A DNA stretch of 64,000 nt from JALZDI01 sp036259355 (lineage in GTDB: Bacteria; Actinomycetota; Actinomycetes; Propionibacteriales; Nocardioidaceae), in assembly GCA_036259355.1 (NCBI GenBank), contig DATABY010000090.1, positions 1 to 64,000 on the forward strand. The letters are read 5' to 3'. Below, in pieces: positions 51,081 to 59,635 of this stretch; positions within the stretch are counted from its first letter, which is position 1; each line of letters starts with the position of its first letter. The translations under genes were made by a program, and so were the position numbers. A model generated the notes under the pieces. The model was not told the DNA's origin and did no database searches. It saw nothing but the letters and a program-made list of their open reading frames with translations.

Positions 51081-51091
51081 GGTTCTAGGGT
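51061..51091 (+). promoter_or_regulatory. MerR/SoxR-type promoter of the ABC exporter
   Basis: -35 TTGACC (51061-51066) and -10 TAGGGT (51086-51091) are separated by 19 bp, the overlong spacer characteristic of MerR-family control. Inside it lies CCTCATGTTGAGTTGAGG (51065-51082), matching 15 of 18 bases of the SoxR box CCTCAAGTTAACTTGAGG. The element overlaps the last codons of the epimerase gene. Confidence 0.78.
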
Positions 51092-51141
51092 CCTTTTCGT
51101 GCCCGCCCGGCTGGCCGCCGGAGACCGAGGGAGGTGGCGGG

Positions 51142-53079
51142 ATGAGCATGGAGGTCGCCGCGTGGACATCGCTGTACCACGCGATGAACGCCCAGGACGA
51201 CCGCCGGCCGTTCTCCAGGGCGACGCTGCGCCGCATCGCCGGGTTCGCACGGCCGCACCGGCGCAAGCTCACCCGGTTCCTGCTGCTGAGCGTGGTGACC
51301 GCGGTCCTGGCCGTCGCCACGCCGGTGCTGGCCGGTCGCGTCGTGGACGCGATCGTGGACGGCGCGGCCCTCGAGGTGGTCGCCGGCCTCGCCGCACTGA
51401 TCGCCGTGATCGCGGTGGCGGAGGCCGGCCTCGGTCTGTTCACGCGCTGGCTGTCGGCCAGCATCGGCGAGGGGCTGATCCTCGACCTGCGCACCGCCGT
51501 GTTCGACCACGTGCAGCGGATGCCGATCGCCTTCTTCACCCGCACCCGTACCGGAGCCCTGGTGAGCCGGCTCAACAACGACGTGATCGGTGCGCAGCGC
51601 GCGTTCAGTGACACGTTGTCCGGCGTGGTCAGCAACCTGGTGATGCTGGTGCTCACGTTCGTGGTGATGGTCGGCATCTCCTGGCAGGTCACGCTGCTGG
51701 CGCTGCTGCTGCTTCCGGTGTTCGTCGTACCGGCGCGGCGGATGGGCACGCGCCTGGCCCGGCTGGAACGCGAGGCCGCCGACCACAACGCGGTGATGGG
51801 CACGCAGATGACCGAGCGGTTCTCCGCGCCGGGCGCGACGCTGGTGAAGCTGTTCGGTCGTCCCGCGCACGAGTCCGCCGAGTTCGCCGTGCGGGCCCGC
51901 CGGGTGCGGGACATCGGCGTACGGACCGCGATGGTGCAGTGGGTGTTCGTCACCGCGCTGACGTTGGTCTCCGCGCTCGCGCTGGCACTGGTCTACGGGC
52001 TGGGTGGCTTCTACGCGCTGCGCGGCCAGCTCGAGCCCGGCGCGGTGGTGGCGCTGGCGCTGCTGCTGACCCGGCTGTACGCGCCGCTCACCGCGCTGGC
52101 GAGCGCGCGGGTGGAGGTGATGAGCGCGCTGGTGAGCTTCGAGCGGGTCTTCGAGGTGCTGGACCTGCAGCCGCTGATCCAGGAGAAGCCCGGAGCGCAG
52201 CGGGTGCCGGACGGCCCGGTGTCGGTGGAGCTCGAGCGGGTGCGGTTCAGCTACCCGTCGGCCGACAAGGTGTCGCTGGCCTCGCTGGAGGAGGTCGCCA
52301 CGCTGGACACCCGCGGCGGTGTGGAGGTCCTGCACGAGGTGTCGTTCCGGGCGGAGCCCGGACAGATGGTGGCGCTGGTCGGCTCCTCGGGGGCCGGCAA
52401 GTCGACGCTCGCACAGCTGGTGCCGCGCCTGTACGACGTCGACAGCGGAGCCGTGCGGCTGTCCGGCGTGGACGTGCGCGACCTGTCGGCCGAGTCGCTG
52501 CGCGACACGCTCGGCATGGTCACCCAGGACGGGCACCTGTTCCACGACTCCGTGCGGGCGAACCTGCTGCTCGCCCGTCCGGAGGCTGCCGAGGACGAGC
52601 TGTGGGACGTCCTGCGGCGGGCCCGGCTGGCCGAGCTGGTGGCCTCGCTGCCGGACGGTCTGGACACCGTCGTCGGGGAGCGCGGCTACCGGCTGTCGGG
52701 CGGTGAGCGGCAGCGGTTGACGATCGCCAGGCTGCTCCTGGCTCGCCCGCGCGTGGTGCTCCTCGACGAGGCGACCGCGCACCTGGACTCCACGTCGGAG
52801 GCGGCGGTGCAGGCCGCGCTCAGCGAGGCGCTGGCCGGGCGCACCGCGGTGGTGATCGCGCACCGGCTCTCCACGGTGCGGGCGGCCGACCTGATCCTGG
52901 TGGTGGAGGAAGGCCGCATCGTCGAGCGCGGCACGCACACCGACCTGCTGGCCGCGGGCGGGCGCTACGAGGAGCTCTACCGCACCCAGTTCGACCAGCC
53001 GTCGGCGTCTCCGGAGCCACGGGAGCCACCGGAGCCGGTCGTGGTCCGACCCGTCGAGAGTGAGCCGCTCCGGCCGTGA
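51142..53079 (+). CDS. ABC exporter half-transporter (fused membrane and ATPase domains)
   Basis: A 645-residue ABCB-type exporter that works as a dimer. The membrane domain (about residues 30-330, six helices) precedes the ATPase domain with Walker A ALVGSSGAGKST, signature YRLSGGERQRL, Walker B VVLLDEATAHLDS and the H-loop VIAHRLST. A ~20-residue insertion (DKVSLASLEEVATLDTRGG) follows the A-loop, a feature of one actinobacterial multidrug-like subgroup. ATG 51142 follows GGGAGG. The upstream MerR/SoxR-type promoter suggests induction by a redox-active or toxic compound, consistent with an efflux role. Confidence 0.92.
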   Translation: MSMEVAAWTSLYHAMNAQDDRRPFSRATLRRIAGFARPHRRKLTRFLLLSVVTAVLAVATPVLAGRVVDAIVDGAALEVVAGLAALIAVIAVAEAGLGLFTRWLSASIGEGLILDLRTAVFDHVQRMPIAFFTRTRTGALVSRLNNDVIGAQRAFSDTLSGVVSNLVMLVLTFVVMVGISWQVTLLALLLLPVFVVPARRMGTRLARLEREAADHNAVMGTQMTERFSAPGATLVKLFGRPAHESAEFAVRARRVRDIGVRTAMVQWVFVTALTLVSALALALVYGLGGFYALRGQLEPGAVVALALLLTRLYAPLTALASARVEVMSALVSFERVFEVLDLQPLIQEKPGAQRVPDGPVSVELERVRFSYPSADKVSLASLEEVATLDTRGGVEVLHEVSFRAEPGQMVALVGSSGAGKSTLAQLVPRLYDVDSGAVRLSGVDVRDLSAESLRDTLGMVTQDGHLFHDSVRANLLLARPEAAEDELWDVLRRARLAELVASLPDGLDTVVGERGYRLSGGERQRLTIARLLLARPRVVLLDEATAHLDSTSEAAVQAALSEALAGRTAVVIAHRLSTVRAADLILVVEEGRIVERGTHTDLLAAGGRYEELYRTQFDQPSASPEPREPPEPVVVRPVESEPLRP

Positions 53080-53096
53080 CGACACACTCCCTCACG

Positions 53097-53138
53097 CCGG
53101 GATCGCAGAAAATGCCCGGGTCAGCTCTGCGATCTCGG
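53097..53138 (+). terminator. hairpin terminator after the ABC exporter
   Basis: A 13-bp stem with one G-T pair (53097-53109 with 53126-53138) around a 16-nt loop, between the exporter stop and the MmcQ/YjbR start. Confidence 0.7.
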
Positions 53139-53160
53139 GCCGAGGGGGCATCGTTGACCC

Positions 53161-53472
53161 ATGGCGACTGAGGGGGACGTGCGTCGGGCCTGCCTGGCGA
53201 TGTCGGGTGTCACCGAGCGGCTGAGCTGGGGCCGGCCGGCGTGGTTCGCGCGGACACTGATGGCACGGATGTGGGAGGACGGCGTGGTGACGGTCAAGAC
53301 CCGCGAGCGGGAGGCGCTCGCCGGCACCGACCCGGACACGTACTTCTGGACCCCGCACCACGAACGCTCGCCGAACCTGGTCCTGGTACGCCTCGACAGG
53401 TTGGCCGACGACGAGCTCGGCGAGCTGCTGCAGGAGTCCTACCGCATCGCCGGAGCACCGAGGCGGACGTAG
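53161..53472 (+). CDS. MmcQ/YjbR-family protein
   Basis: A 103-residue protein of the MmcQ/YjbR fold (double wing DNA-binding-like). Visible family pieces are SWGRPAWFARTLMARMWEDG, VVTVKTREREAL and YFWTPHHERSPNLVLVRLDRLADDELGELLQESYRI. Members are small and of uncertain role, often called DNA-binding. It converges on the HelD-type gene with a 16-bp gap. Confidence 0.85.
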   Translation: MATEGDVRRACLAMSGVTERLSWGRPAWFARTLMARMWEDGVVTVKTREREALAGTDPDTYFWTPHHERSPNLVLVRLDRLADDELGELLQESYRIAGAPRRT

Positions 53473-53488
53473 CCCGGCTGAGCCGGCA

Positions 53489-55588
53489 CTAGGGCATCCA
53501 CGCGTCGGTGGTCGAGACCGTGACGAGCCGCTGGGTTGCTCGCGTCAGCACGACGTAAAGTGTGCGCATGCCGGTCTCGGACTCGGCGGCGATCTCGCCC
53601 GGCTGCACCACCACGATCGCGTCGAACTCGAGGCCCTTGGTGTCCAGCGGCTCGAGCAGGCGGATCCGACCGCCGAGGTCGTCGGCCAGCCAGTCACCGA
53701 CCTCGCGACGGCGCGCTCCGGTGGCGACGACCCCGATGGTGCCCTCGACCGCCTCGCGCATCTGCGCCACGGCCTCGCGCGTGCTGCCGGCGAGCTCGGC
53801 GGTGTCGGCCACGAGGTGCTGCGGCTGCTCGCCGGTACGGCGTACGGCGTCAGGCAGGTCCGGGTCCGGCACCGCCGCCCGTGCGACGCGGGCGGCGAAG
53901 TCGTAGATCTCCGCCGAGTTGCGGTAGTTGGTGGACAACCGGAACCGGTGCTGGTCCTTGTCGCGCAGCGCCTCGGTGCGAGCCTGCTCGGCCTCGTCGG
54001 GATGGGGCCAGGACGACTGCGCCGGGTCGCCGACGATCGTCCAGCTGGCGTAGCGGCCTCGGCGACCCAGCATCCGCCACTGCATCGGGGACAGGTCCTG
54101 CGCCTCGTCGACGAGCACATGGGCGTGCGGGTCGTCCTCGATGCGCTGGGTGGTGCGCAGCCGACGTGGATCGCGCTCGTCGGCGGTCGTCACCTCGCGG
54201 ACGGTCTCGTCGTGCAGCTCGACGGTGGGATCGAAGTTCTCCTGGTGCTCGAGGGCGTCGCCGAGCAGGTAGCGCAGCTCGTCGATCAGCGGCACGTCCT
54301 CCACGGAGGGTCGGTCGTCTCGCCACGAGTCCAGGAGCAGGTCGATCTCGCCGCTGCTCAGCACGTCCTTGGCGTAGCGGTGCAGCCGCTCGGGGTCGGC
54401 AAGCCACCGCCAGACCTCGACGGCGTCCAGGACCGGCCACCACTCCTCGACGAAGGTGAGGAAGGCGTTGCCGGTGCCGACCTCGTCGACGAACTCGTCC
54501 TTGCCTCGCGCGGACGCGCGCTCCCCCCTGACCTGGCGCCACAGCGTGTCGAGCAGCGTGGTCGCCACGCGTTCGACGGCACGGTTGCGCCGCTGGGCGC
54601 CGAGCAGGTGCCGGCGCACCTGCTTCAGGTCGCGGTCACCCAGGTGCAGCCGCTCGTCGCGGTAGAACAGGTCGAACTCCGTCGGCGCGCCGGGCGCCGC
54701 GTCGCGGGCGGCACGGCGCAGCGGCGTGAGCATGCGCCGGGACCCCTTGACCGCCGCGACCTGGGGGCCGTCGTGGCGGGTGCCGTGGACGCCGTCGACG
54801 ACCTCGCCGACCGAGCGCAGCGTCACCGCCGTCTCGCCCAGGCTCGGCAGAACCCGCTCGATGTAGCGCATGAACACGTCGGAGGGGCCGACGACGAGGA
54901 CGCCGCCGTTCTCGAAGCGACGCCGGTCGGTGTAGAGCAGGTAGGCAGCGCGGTGCAGCGCGACCACGGTCTTGCCGGTGCCGGGGCCACCGCCGATGAT
55001 CGTGACGCCGCGTGCGGGCGAGCGGATCGCGTCGTCCTGCTCCTTCTGGATCGTGGCGACGACCGAGTGCATCGAGGCGTCACGGGCACGCTGCAGCTCG
55101 GCCATCAGGGCGCCCTCGCCGACGACCACCATGTCGTCGGGCGCCCCGGCCGCGTCGAGCAGGTCGTCCTCGATGCTCACGACGTGTGCTTCCTGGCTGC
55201 GCAGGACGCGCCGACGGACCACCTCCATCGGCTCCTGAGCGGTGGCCTGGTAGAAGACACGGGCAGCGGGCGCCCGCCAGTCGACCAGCATCACCTCGCG
55301 GTCCTCGTCGCGTACGCCGATACGGCCGACGTACCGCTGCTCGCCGTCGCGCATGTCCAGACGTCCGAACACCAGGCCCTCGTGCGCTGCGTCGAGCATG
55401 GCGAGCCGGCGGGCGGCGTGGTGCACCATCGCGTCCCGCTCGACGAGCCCGCCCTCGTTGCCGAGACGCCCGCGCGCGTGACCGTCCGCGGCCACGGCCC
55501 TCGCCGTCTCCGCCGCGGCCTCCAACCGCCTGTAGACCCGTTCGACAAACCGCTGCTCGTGCTCAAGCTCGCACTGCTCCGTGGACAC
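53489..55588 (-). CDS. HelD-type superfamily 1 helicase / RNA polymerase-associated ATPase
   Basis: A 699-residue UvrD-like protein. An N-terminal coiled-coil arm (residues 1-75, starting EQCELEHEQRFVERVYRRLEAA) precedes YVGRIGVRDEDREVMLVDWRAPAARVFYQAT, diagnostic of HelD. Walker A is GGGPGTGKT (~residue 205), motif II VLVDEAQDLSP, and the final motifs DTKGLEFDAIVVVQP and YVVLTRATQRL. HelD proteins pull stalled RNA polymerase from DNA; some actinobacterial ones (HelR) protect against rifamycins, but I see no rifamycin-associated element upstream. GTG 55588 follows GAGGGAG. Confidence 0.92.
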   Translation of the reverse strand: MSTEQCELEHEQRFVERVYRRLEAAAETARAVAADGHARGRLGNEGGLVERDAMVHHAARRLAMLDAAHEGLVFGRLDMRDGEQRYVGRIGVRDEDREVMLVDWRAPAARVFYQATAQEPMEVVRRRVLRSQEAHVVSIEDDLLDAAGAPDDMVVVGEGALMAELQRARDASMHSVVATIQKEQDDAIRSPARGVTIIGGGPGTGKTVVALHRAAYLLYTDRRRFENGGVLVVGPSDVFMRYIERVLPSLGETAVTLRSVGEVVDGVHGTRHDGPQVAAVKGSRRMLTPLRRAARDAAPGAPTEFDLFYRDERLHLGDRDLKQVRRHLLGAQRRNRAVERVATTLLDTLWRQVRGERASARGKDEFVDEVGTGNAFLTFVEEWWPVLDAVEVWRWLADPERLHRYAKDVLSSGEIDLLLDSWRDDRPSVEDVPLIDELRYLLGDALEHQENFDPTVELHDETVREVTTADERDPRRLRTTQRIEDDPHAHVLVDEAQDLSPMQWRMLGRRGRYASWTIVGDPAQSSWPHPDEAEQARTEALRDKDQHRFRLSTNYRNSAEIYDFAARVARAAVPDPDLPDAVRRTGEQPQHLVADTAELAGSTREAVAQMREAVEGTIGVVATGARRREVGDWLADDLGGRIRLLEPLDTKGLEFDAIVVVQPGEIAAESETGMRTLYVVLTRATQRLVTVSTTDAWMP

Positions 55589-55703
55589 CCTGCTCCCTCA
55601 TGTCCGCCGAGGAACCGAACACACCACTTTACTTGCTCGCGGCGCCGTGCACACCACCGCCGGCCGCGGGGATGGCACCGACTGCCTGCGGACCCCGGCC
55701 GAG

Positions 55704-56453
55704 CTAGCGGGAGCGCTTCTCCAGGAACGCGCGCATCGCCTCGCGGGCCTCCTCGGAGCCGAACAGCCGCGCCGACATCGCGGCCAGGTCGTCGCCGCGC
55801 TCGTCGATGTCTGCGAGCAGCGGTGCGTTGAGCAGCCGCTTCGTCTCACGGAGCCCCTGCCCGGTCGACTTGGCGATCGACGCCACCACCGACTCGACGG
55901 TGCTCTCCAGGTCGTCGGCGCCGACGGCCTCGGTGACCAGGCCGATGCGCGCGGCCTCCACGGCGTCGAAGGTGTCCCCCGACAGGTAGGTCAGCGATGC
56001 GGCCCGGTCGGTCATCCGGGCACGGGTGGTCAGCGAGATCGCCGCGGGTGCGAGGCCGAGTCGCGCCTCGGTGAACGCGAACGTCGCCTCCTGCGCCGCG
56101 ACCACGACGTCGCAGGCACCGATGATGCCGATCCCGCCGGCGCGCACCGGGCCGGCGAGCACGGCGAGCACCGGCTTGGGGTGTGCCACGATCTGCCGCA
56201 GCAGCGCGATGAGCCCTCGCGAGCCCTCCTCCATGCCGATGGTCGCGGCCTCGGACATGTCGGCACCGGAGCAGAACACCCGTCCCGACGAGCGCAGCAC
56301 GACCACCTTCGCGGTGTCGTCCGCGGCGCTGTCGTCGAGGGCCTGCGACAGCTGGGACACCAGGGCGCGCGACAGCGCGTTGCGGTTGTGCGGTGAGTCC
56401 AGCGTGATCGTGGCGGTGCCGTCGGCGGTCTCCAGTCGTACGAGCTCAGTCAC
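55704..56453 (-). CDS. enoyl-CoA hydratase family protein (methylglutaconyl-/isohexenylglutaconyl-CoA hydratase-like)
   Basis: A 249-residue crotonase. The oxyanion-hole sequences are VFCSGADMSE and VRAGGIGIIGACDVV. The first catalytic Glu of mammalian enoyl-CoA hydratase (GGGCE) is absent, while the second is kept in TEARLGLAP. As I recall, bacterial LiuC/AtuE-type hydratases share this feature, which suits the carboxylase operon. GTG 56453 has AGGA 8 nt upstream; ATG 56462 is an alternative. Last gene of the acyl-CoA operon, 13 nt after the dehydrogenase. Confidence 0.85.
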   Translation of the reverse strand: MTELVRLETADGTATITLDSPHNRNALSRALVSQLSQALDDSAADDTAKVVVLRSSGRVFCSGADMSEAATIGMEEGSRGLIALLRQIVAHPKPVLAVLAGPVRAGGIGIIGACDVVVAAQEATFAFTEARLGLAPAAISLTTRARMTDRAASLTYLSGDTFDAVEAARIGLVTEAVGADDLESTVESVVASIAKSTGQGLRETKRLLNAPLLADIDERGDDLAAMSARLFGSEEAREAMRAFLEKRSR

Positions 56454-56466
56454 ACAGCACATCCTG

Positions 56467-57636
56467 TCAGTACGACTTGGGCAGGCCCAGCGTGTGCTGC
56501 GCGACGAAGTTCAGCACCATCTCCCGCGACACCGGCGCGATCCGGCCGACGCGGGTGGCGACCAGCAGCGACGCCAGCCCGAACTCCGAGGCGATGCCGT
56601 TGCCGCCGAGCGTCTGCACAGCTCGGTCGGCCGTCGCGCAGGCCGCCTCGGCCGCGGCGTACTTGGCCATGTTGGCCGCCTCGCCGGCGGCCTCGTCGTC
56701 GCCCGCGTCGTACAGCGCGGCAGCCTTCTGCGTCATCAGCCGCGCCAGCTCGATCTCGATCTCCGACTGCGCCAGCGGGTGCGCGATCGCCTGGTGCGAC
56801 CCGATCGGTGCCCCGAACACCGAGCGCTGCTTGGCGTACTCGGTCGCGCGAGCCAACGCGTGGCGCGCCAGCCCGGTGGAGAACGAGGCCGCCATGATGC
56901 GCTCGGGGTTGAGCCCCGCGAACAGCTGCAGCAGCCCGGCGTCCTCGTCACCGACCAGCGCATCGCCGGGCAGCCGTACGTCGTCGAAGTACAGCGTGAA
57001 CTGCTTCTCGGGCGACACGAGATCCATCTCGATCGGCTGCCATTCGAAACCTCGAGCATCCGTCGGTACGACGAAAAGTGCCGGCTTGAGCCGTCCGGTC
57101 CGTGTGTCCTCCATGCGGCCGACCACGAGGACGGCGTCGGCCTCGTCGACCCCGGAGATGAACGTCTTCTGCCCGTTCAGCACCCAGCCGTCTCCGTCGC
57201 GACGCGCGGTCGTGGTGATGCGGTGCGCGTTCGAACCGGCGTCGGGCTCGGTGATCGAGAACGCCATCGTCGTCGTGCCGTCGGCGAAGCCGGGCAGCCA
57301 GCGCTCACGCTGCTCGGGCGTGCCGAACCGGGAGATCACCGTTGCGCAGATCGCCGGCGACACCACCATCATCAGCAGCGGACACCCGGCGGCGGCGAGC
57401 TCCTCGCACACCGCGGCCAGGTCGCCCACACCGCCGCCGCCACCGCCGTACTCCTCCGGGACGGCCACCCCGAGATAGCCGTTCTTGGCGACGGCCGACC
57501 ACAGCTCCGTGGTGTGCTCGCCGGACCTCGCGCAGCGCACGAAGTAGTCCCGGCCGAAGCCGCCCGCGAGGTCGGCGACCGCCCGCCGCAACGCCTGCCG
57601 CTCCCCGCTCTCCACGAAGGCAAGGCTGGTGCTCAT
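56467..57636 (-). CDS. acyl-CoA dehydrogenase
   Basis: A 389-residue FAD enzyme. FAD/substrate signature AFSITEPDAGSNAH, middle-domain GQKTFISGVDEADAVLVV, and C-terminal AVQTLGGNGIASEFGLASLLVATRVGRIAPVSREMVLNFVAQ, where the Glu of SREM is at the position of the usual catalytic base. It introduces the alpha-beta double bond in an acyl-CoA, probably a branched one given the neighbours. Coupled to the biotin carboxylase gene by ATGA. Confidence 0.92.
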   Translation of the reverse strand: MSTSLAFVESGERQALRRAVADLAGGFGRDYFVRCARSGEHTTELWSAVAKNGYLGVAVPEEYGGGGGGVGDLAAVCEELAAAGCPLLMMVVSPAICATVISRFGTPEQRERWLPGFADGTTTMAFSITEPDAGSNAHRITTTARRDGDGWVLNGQKTFISGVDEADAVLVVGRMEDTRTGRLKPALFVVPTDARGFEWQPIEMDLVSPEKQFTLYFDDVRLPGDALVGDEDAGLLQLFAGLNPERIMAASFSTGLARHALARATEYAKQRSVFGAPIGSHQAIAHPLAQSEIEIELARLMTQKAAALYDAGDDEAAGEAANMAKYAAAEAACATADRAVQTLGGNGIASEFGLASLLVATRVGRIAPVSREMVLNFVAQHTLGLPKSY

Positions 57637-59627
57637 TGCTCGTCCCCTTCCGGTGTCACCACCGCCAGCACGCTGCCCGCGTCGACCTGGTCGCCGACCG
57701 CGACCGAGAGCGTCGACACGGTCCCGGCATCGTGCGCACGGATCGTGTGCTGCATCTTCATCGCCTCGAGCACCACGATCGGCTGGCCGGGCTCGACCGG
57801 CTCCCCCTCGCCGACCGCGACCCTCACCACCGACGCCGGCATCGGCGCCAGCAGCGACCCCGCGCCCACCTGGGCCTGCGGGTCGGTGAACCGGGGGATG
57901 CGTCGCAGGTCGGCGTGGAGGTGCGCCGAGTCGACCGACACCGTGCCGTCGTCGTACGTCGACACCTCCAGCCGCTCGTCCACGCCGTCGATGCGCAGCG
58001 TCACCGCATCCGGCGACACGGCGAGCACCTCCACACCCTCGACGTCGCAGGGGACCAGCCGGCCGCGCTGGTCGCGGTAGCGCGCGGACACCTCGGCGTC
58101 GTCCACCAGGTAGCGCTTCTCCTGCGGCTGCGACGGCACGCTGCGCCAGGCCGCCGGGGCCACCGTTGTGCGTCGCCGCTGCGCGTCGGCGAGGGCGGCA
58201 GCCAGGGCCGAGACCGCGCGCCCGCGCTCGCCGCCACCCTCCTGGGGGAGTGCAAGCCTGCGCACGGTCTCCGCACCCAGGAACGCCGTGGTCGCACGAC
58301 CTGCCAGGAACTCCCCGTCGCGGAGGATCCCGACGAGCAGGTCACGGTTGGTGCGAAGGCCGTGGATGCGCGCGGAGGCGAGGGCGCCGGCCAGCCGCCG
58401 CGCGGCCGCTGCACGCGTCGGCGCCCAGGAGACGACCTTCGCCAGCATCGCGTCGTAGTGCGGGCTGACCACGCAGCCCGACTCGAGGCCGCCGTCCAGC
58501 CGCAGCCCGTACGCCGAGGGAACACCGAACTCCGCGTCCACGTCGGGGACCTCGAACCGGTGCACCCGGCCGCTCTGCGCCAGCCAGTCCGCCGCCGGGT
58601 CCTCGGCGTACAGCCGGGCCTCGATCGCGTGGCCCAGCGGCTGCGGCGGCGACCCGGTCAGCGCCCCGCCCTCGGCGATCGCCAGCTGCTGGGCGACCAG
58701 GTCGATGCCGAACACACACTCGGTCACCGGATGCTCGACCTGCAGCCGGGTGTTCATCTCCAGGAAAGAGAAGCTCACACGGGGGGCTGCGCCCCTCGTG
58801 TGCAGCAGGAACTCCACGGTGCCGGCGCCGACGTAGCCGACGGCCTTCGCCGCGGACTCGGCCGCGGCGGTCAGCTCCGCCCGCAGCGCCGCGTCGACGG
58901 CCGGGGAGGGGGACTCCTCGACGACCTTCTGGTGACGGCGCTGCACGGAGCAGTCGCGTTCGCCCAGCACCCACACGGTGCCGTGGCTGTCGGCGAGCAC
59001 CTGCATCTCGACGTGCCGTCCCTGTTCGACGTACGGCTCGCAGAACACGGTCGGGTCGCCGAACGCCGACGCCGCCTCCGCGGACGCCTCCGCCACCTGC
59101 TGCTGGAGGGTGTCCAGCTCGCGCACGACCCGCATGCCACGGCCACCACCTCCGGCCGAGGCCTTCACCAGCACCGGCAGCTGCTCCAGGGTGACCGCGG
59201 AGGGTCCGAGCTCGGGGAGCACAGGAACCCCGGCGTCGGCCATCAGCTTCTTGGCCGCGACCTTCGAGCCCATCGCCTCGATCGCCGCCGGCGGCGGGCC
59301 CACCCAGGTCAGCCCTGCCTCGACCACCTGACGCGCGAAGTCCGCGCTCTCGGAGAGGAAGCCGTAACCGGGGTGCACGGCATCGGCGCCGGCAGTTCTC
59401 GCCGCCTCGACGACAAGGTCGCCGCGCAGGTAGGTGTCGGACGGCGACGTGCCAGGCAGGTGCACGCCGGCGTGGGCCTCGCGCACGTACGGCGCATCGG
59501 CGTCCGCGTCGGAGAACACCGCCACGGTCTCGATGCCCAGGTCGCGGCAGGTGCGGAACACCCGCCGGGCGATCTCCCCGCGGTTGGCGACCAGCACCCG
59601 GCTGATCATCCTCGTCGTCTCGGTCAT
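57633..59627 (-). CDS. biotin-dependent acyl-CoA carboxylase alpha subunit (biotin carboxylase + BCCP)
   Basis: A 664-residue subunit. The biotin carboxylase domain (residues ~8-450) begins ISRVLVANRGEIARRVFRTCRDLG and has the ATP loop ASAGGGGRGMRVV, GERDCSVQRRHQKVVEESPSP and FLEMNTRLQVEHPVTE. The C-terminal biotin carrier domain holds VLEAMKMQHT with the biotinylated Lys near residue 628. In this context it would carboxylate 3-methylcrotonyl-CoA or geranyl-CoA. ATG 59627 is given; GTG 59639, which overlaps the beta-subunit stop as GTGA, is equally possible. Confidence 0.93.
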   Translation of the reverse strand: MTETTRMISRVLVANRGEIARRVFRTCRDLGIETVAVFSDADADAPYVREAHAGVHLPGTSPSDTYLRGDLVVEAARTAGADAVHPGYGFLSESADFARQVVEAGLTWVGPPPAAIEAMGSKVAAKKLMADAGVPVLPELGPSAVTLEQLPVLVKASAGGGGRGMRVVRELDTLQQQVAEASAEAASAFGDPTVFCEPYVEQGRHVEMQVLADSHGTVWVLGERDCSVQRRHQKVVEESPSPAVDAALRAELTAAAESAAKAVGYVGAGTVEFLLHTRGAAPRVSFSFLEMNTRLQVEHPVTECVFGIDLVAQQLAIAEGGALTGSPPQPLGHAIEARLYAEDPAADWLAQSGRVHRFEVPDVDAEFGVPSAYGLRLDGGLESGCVVSPHYDAMLAKVVSWAPTRAAAARRLAGALASARIHGLRTNRDLLVGILRDGEFLAGRATTAFLGAETVRRLALPQEGGGERGRAVSALAAALADAQRRRTTVAPAAWRSVPSQPQEKRYLVDDAEVSARYRDQRGRLVPCDVEGVEVLAVSPDAVTLRIDGVDERLEVSTYDDGTVSVDSAHLHADLRRIPRFTDPQAQVGAGSLLAPMPASVVRVAVGEGEPVEPGQPIVVLEAMKMQHTIRAHDAGTVSTLSVAVGDQVDAGSVLAVVTPEGDEQ

Positions 59628-59635
59628 GGACGCGC

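Noticed and set aside
51099..51611. Leaderless GTG-started 170-codon ORF (PARLAAGDRG...) at the exporter promoter
   Set aside because: The -10 spacing fits, but the frame overlaps the exporter gene almost wholly and has shadow-like composition; more likely 51099 is just the transcription start of the exporter mRNA.
48086..53079. Complete phenazine biosynthesis cluster
   Set aside because: Only the PhzE-like first step is present; no phzB, phzD, phzF or phzG homologues or modifying enzymes in the window.
55589..55703. Rifamycin-associated element upstream of the HelD-type gene
   Set aside because: No sequence resembling the known 19-bp element is visible; only a TAAAGT-like -10 candidate.
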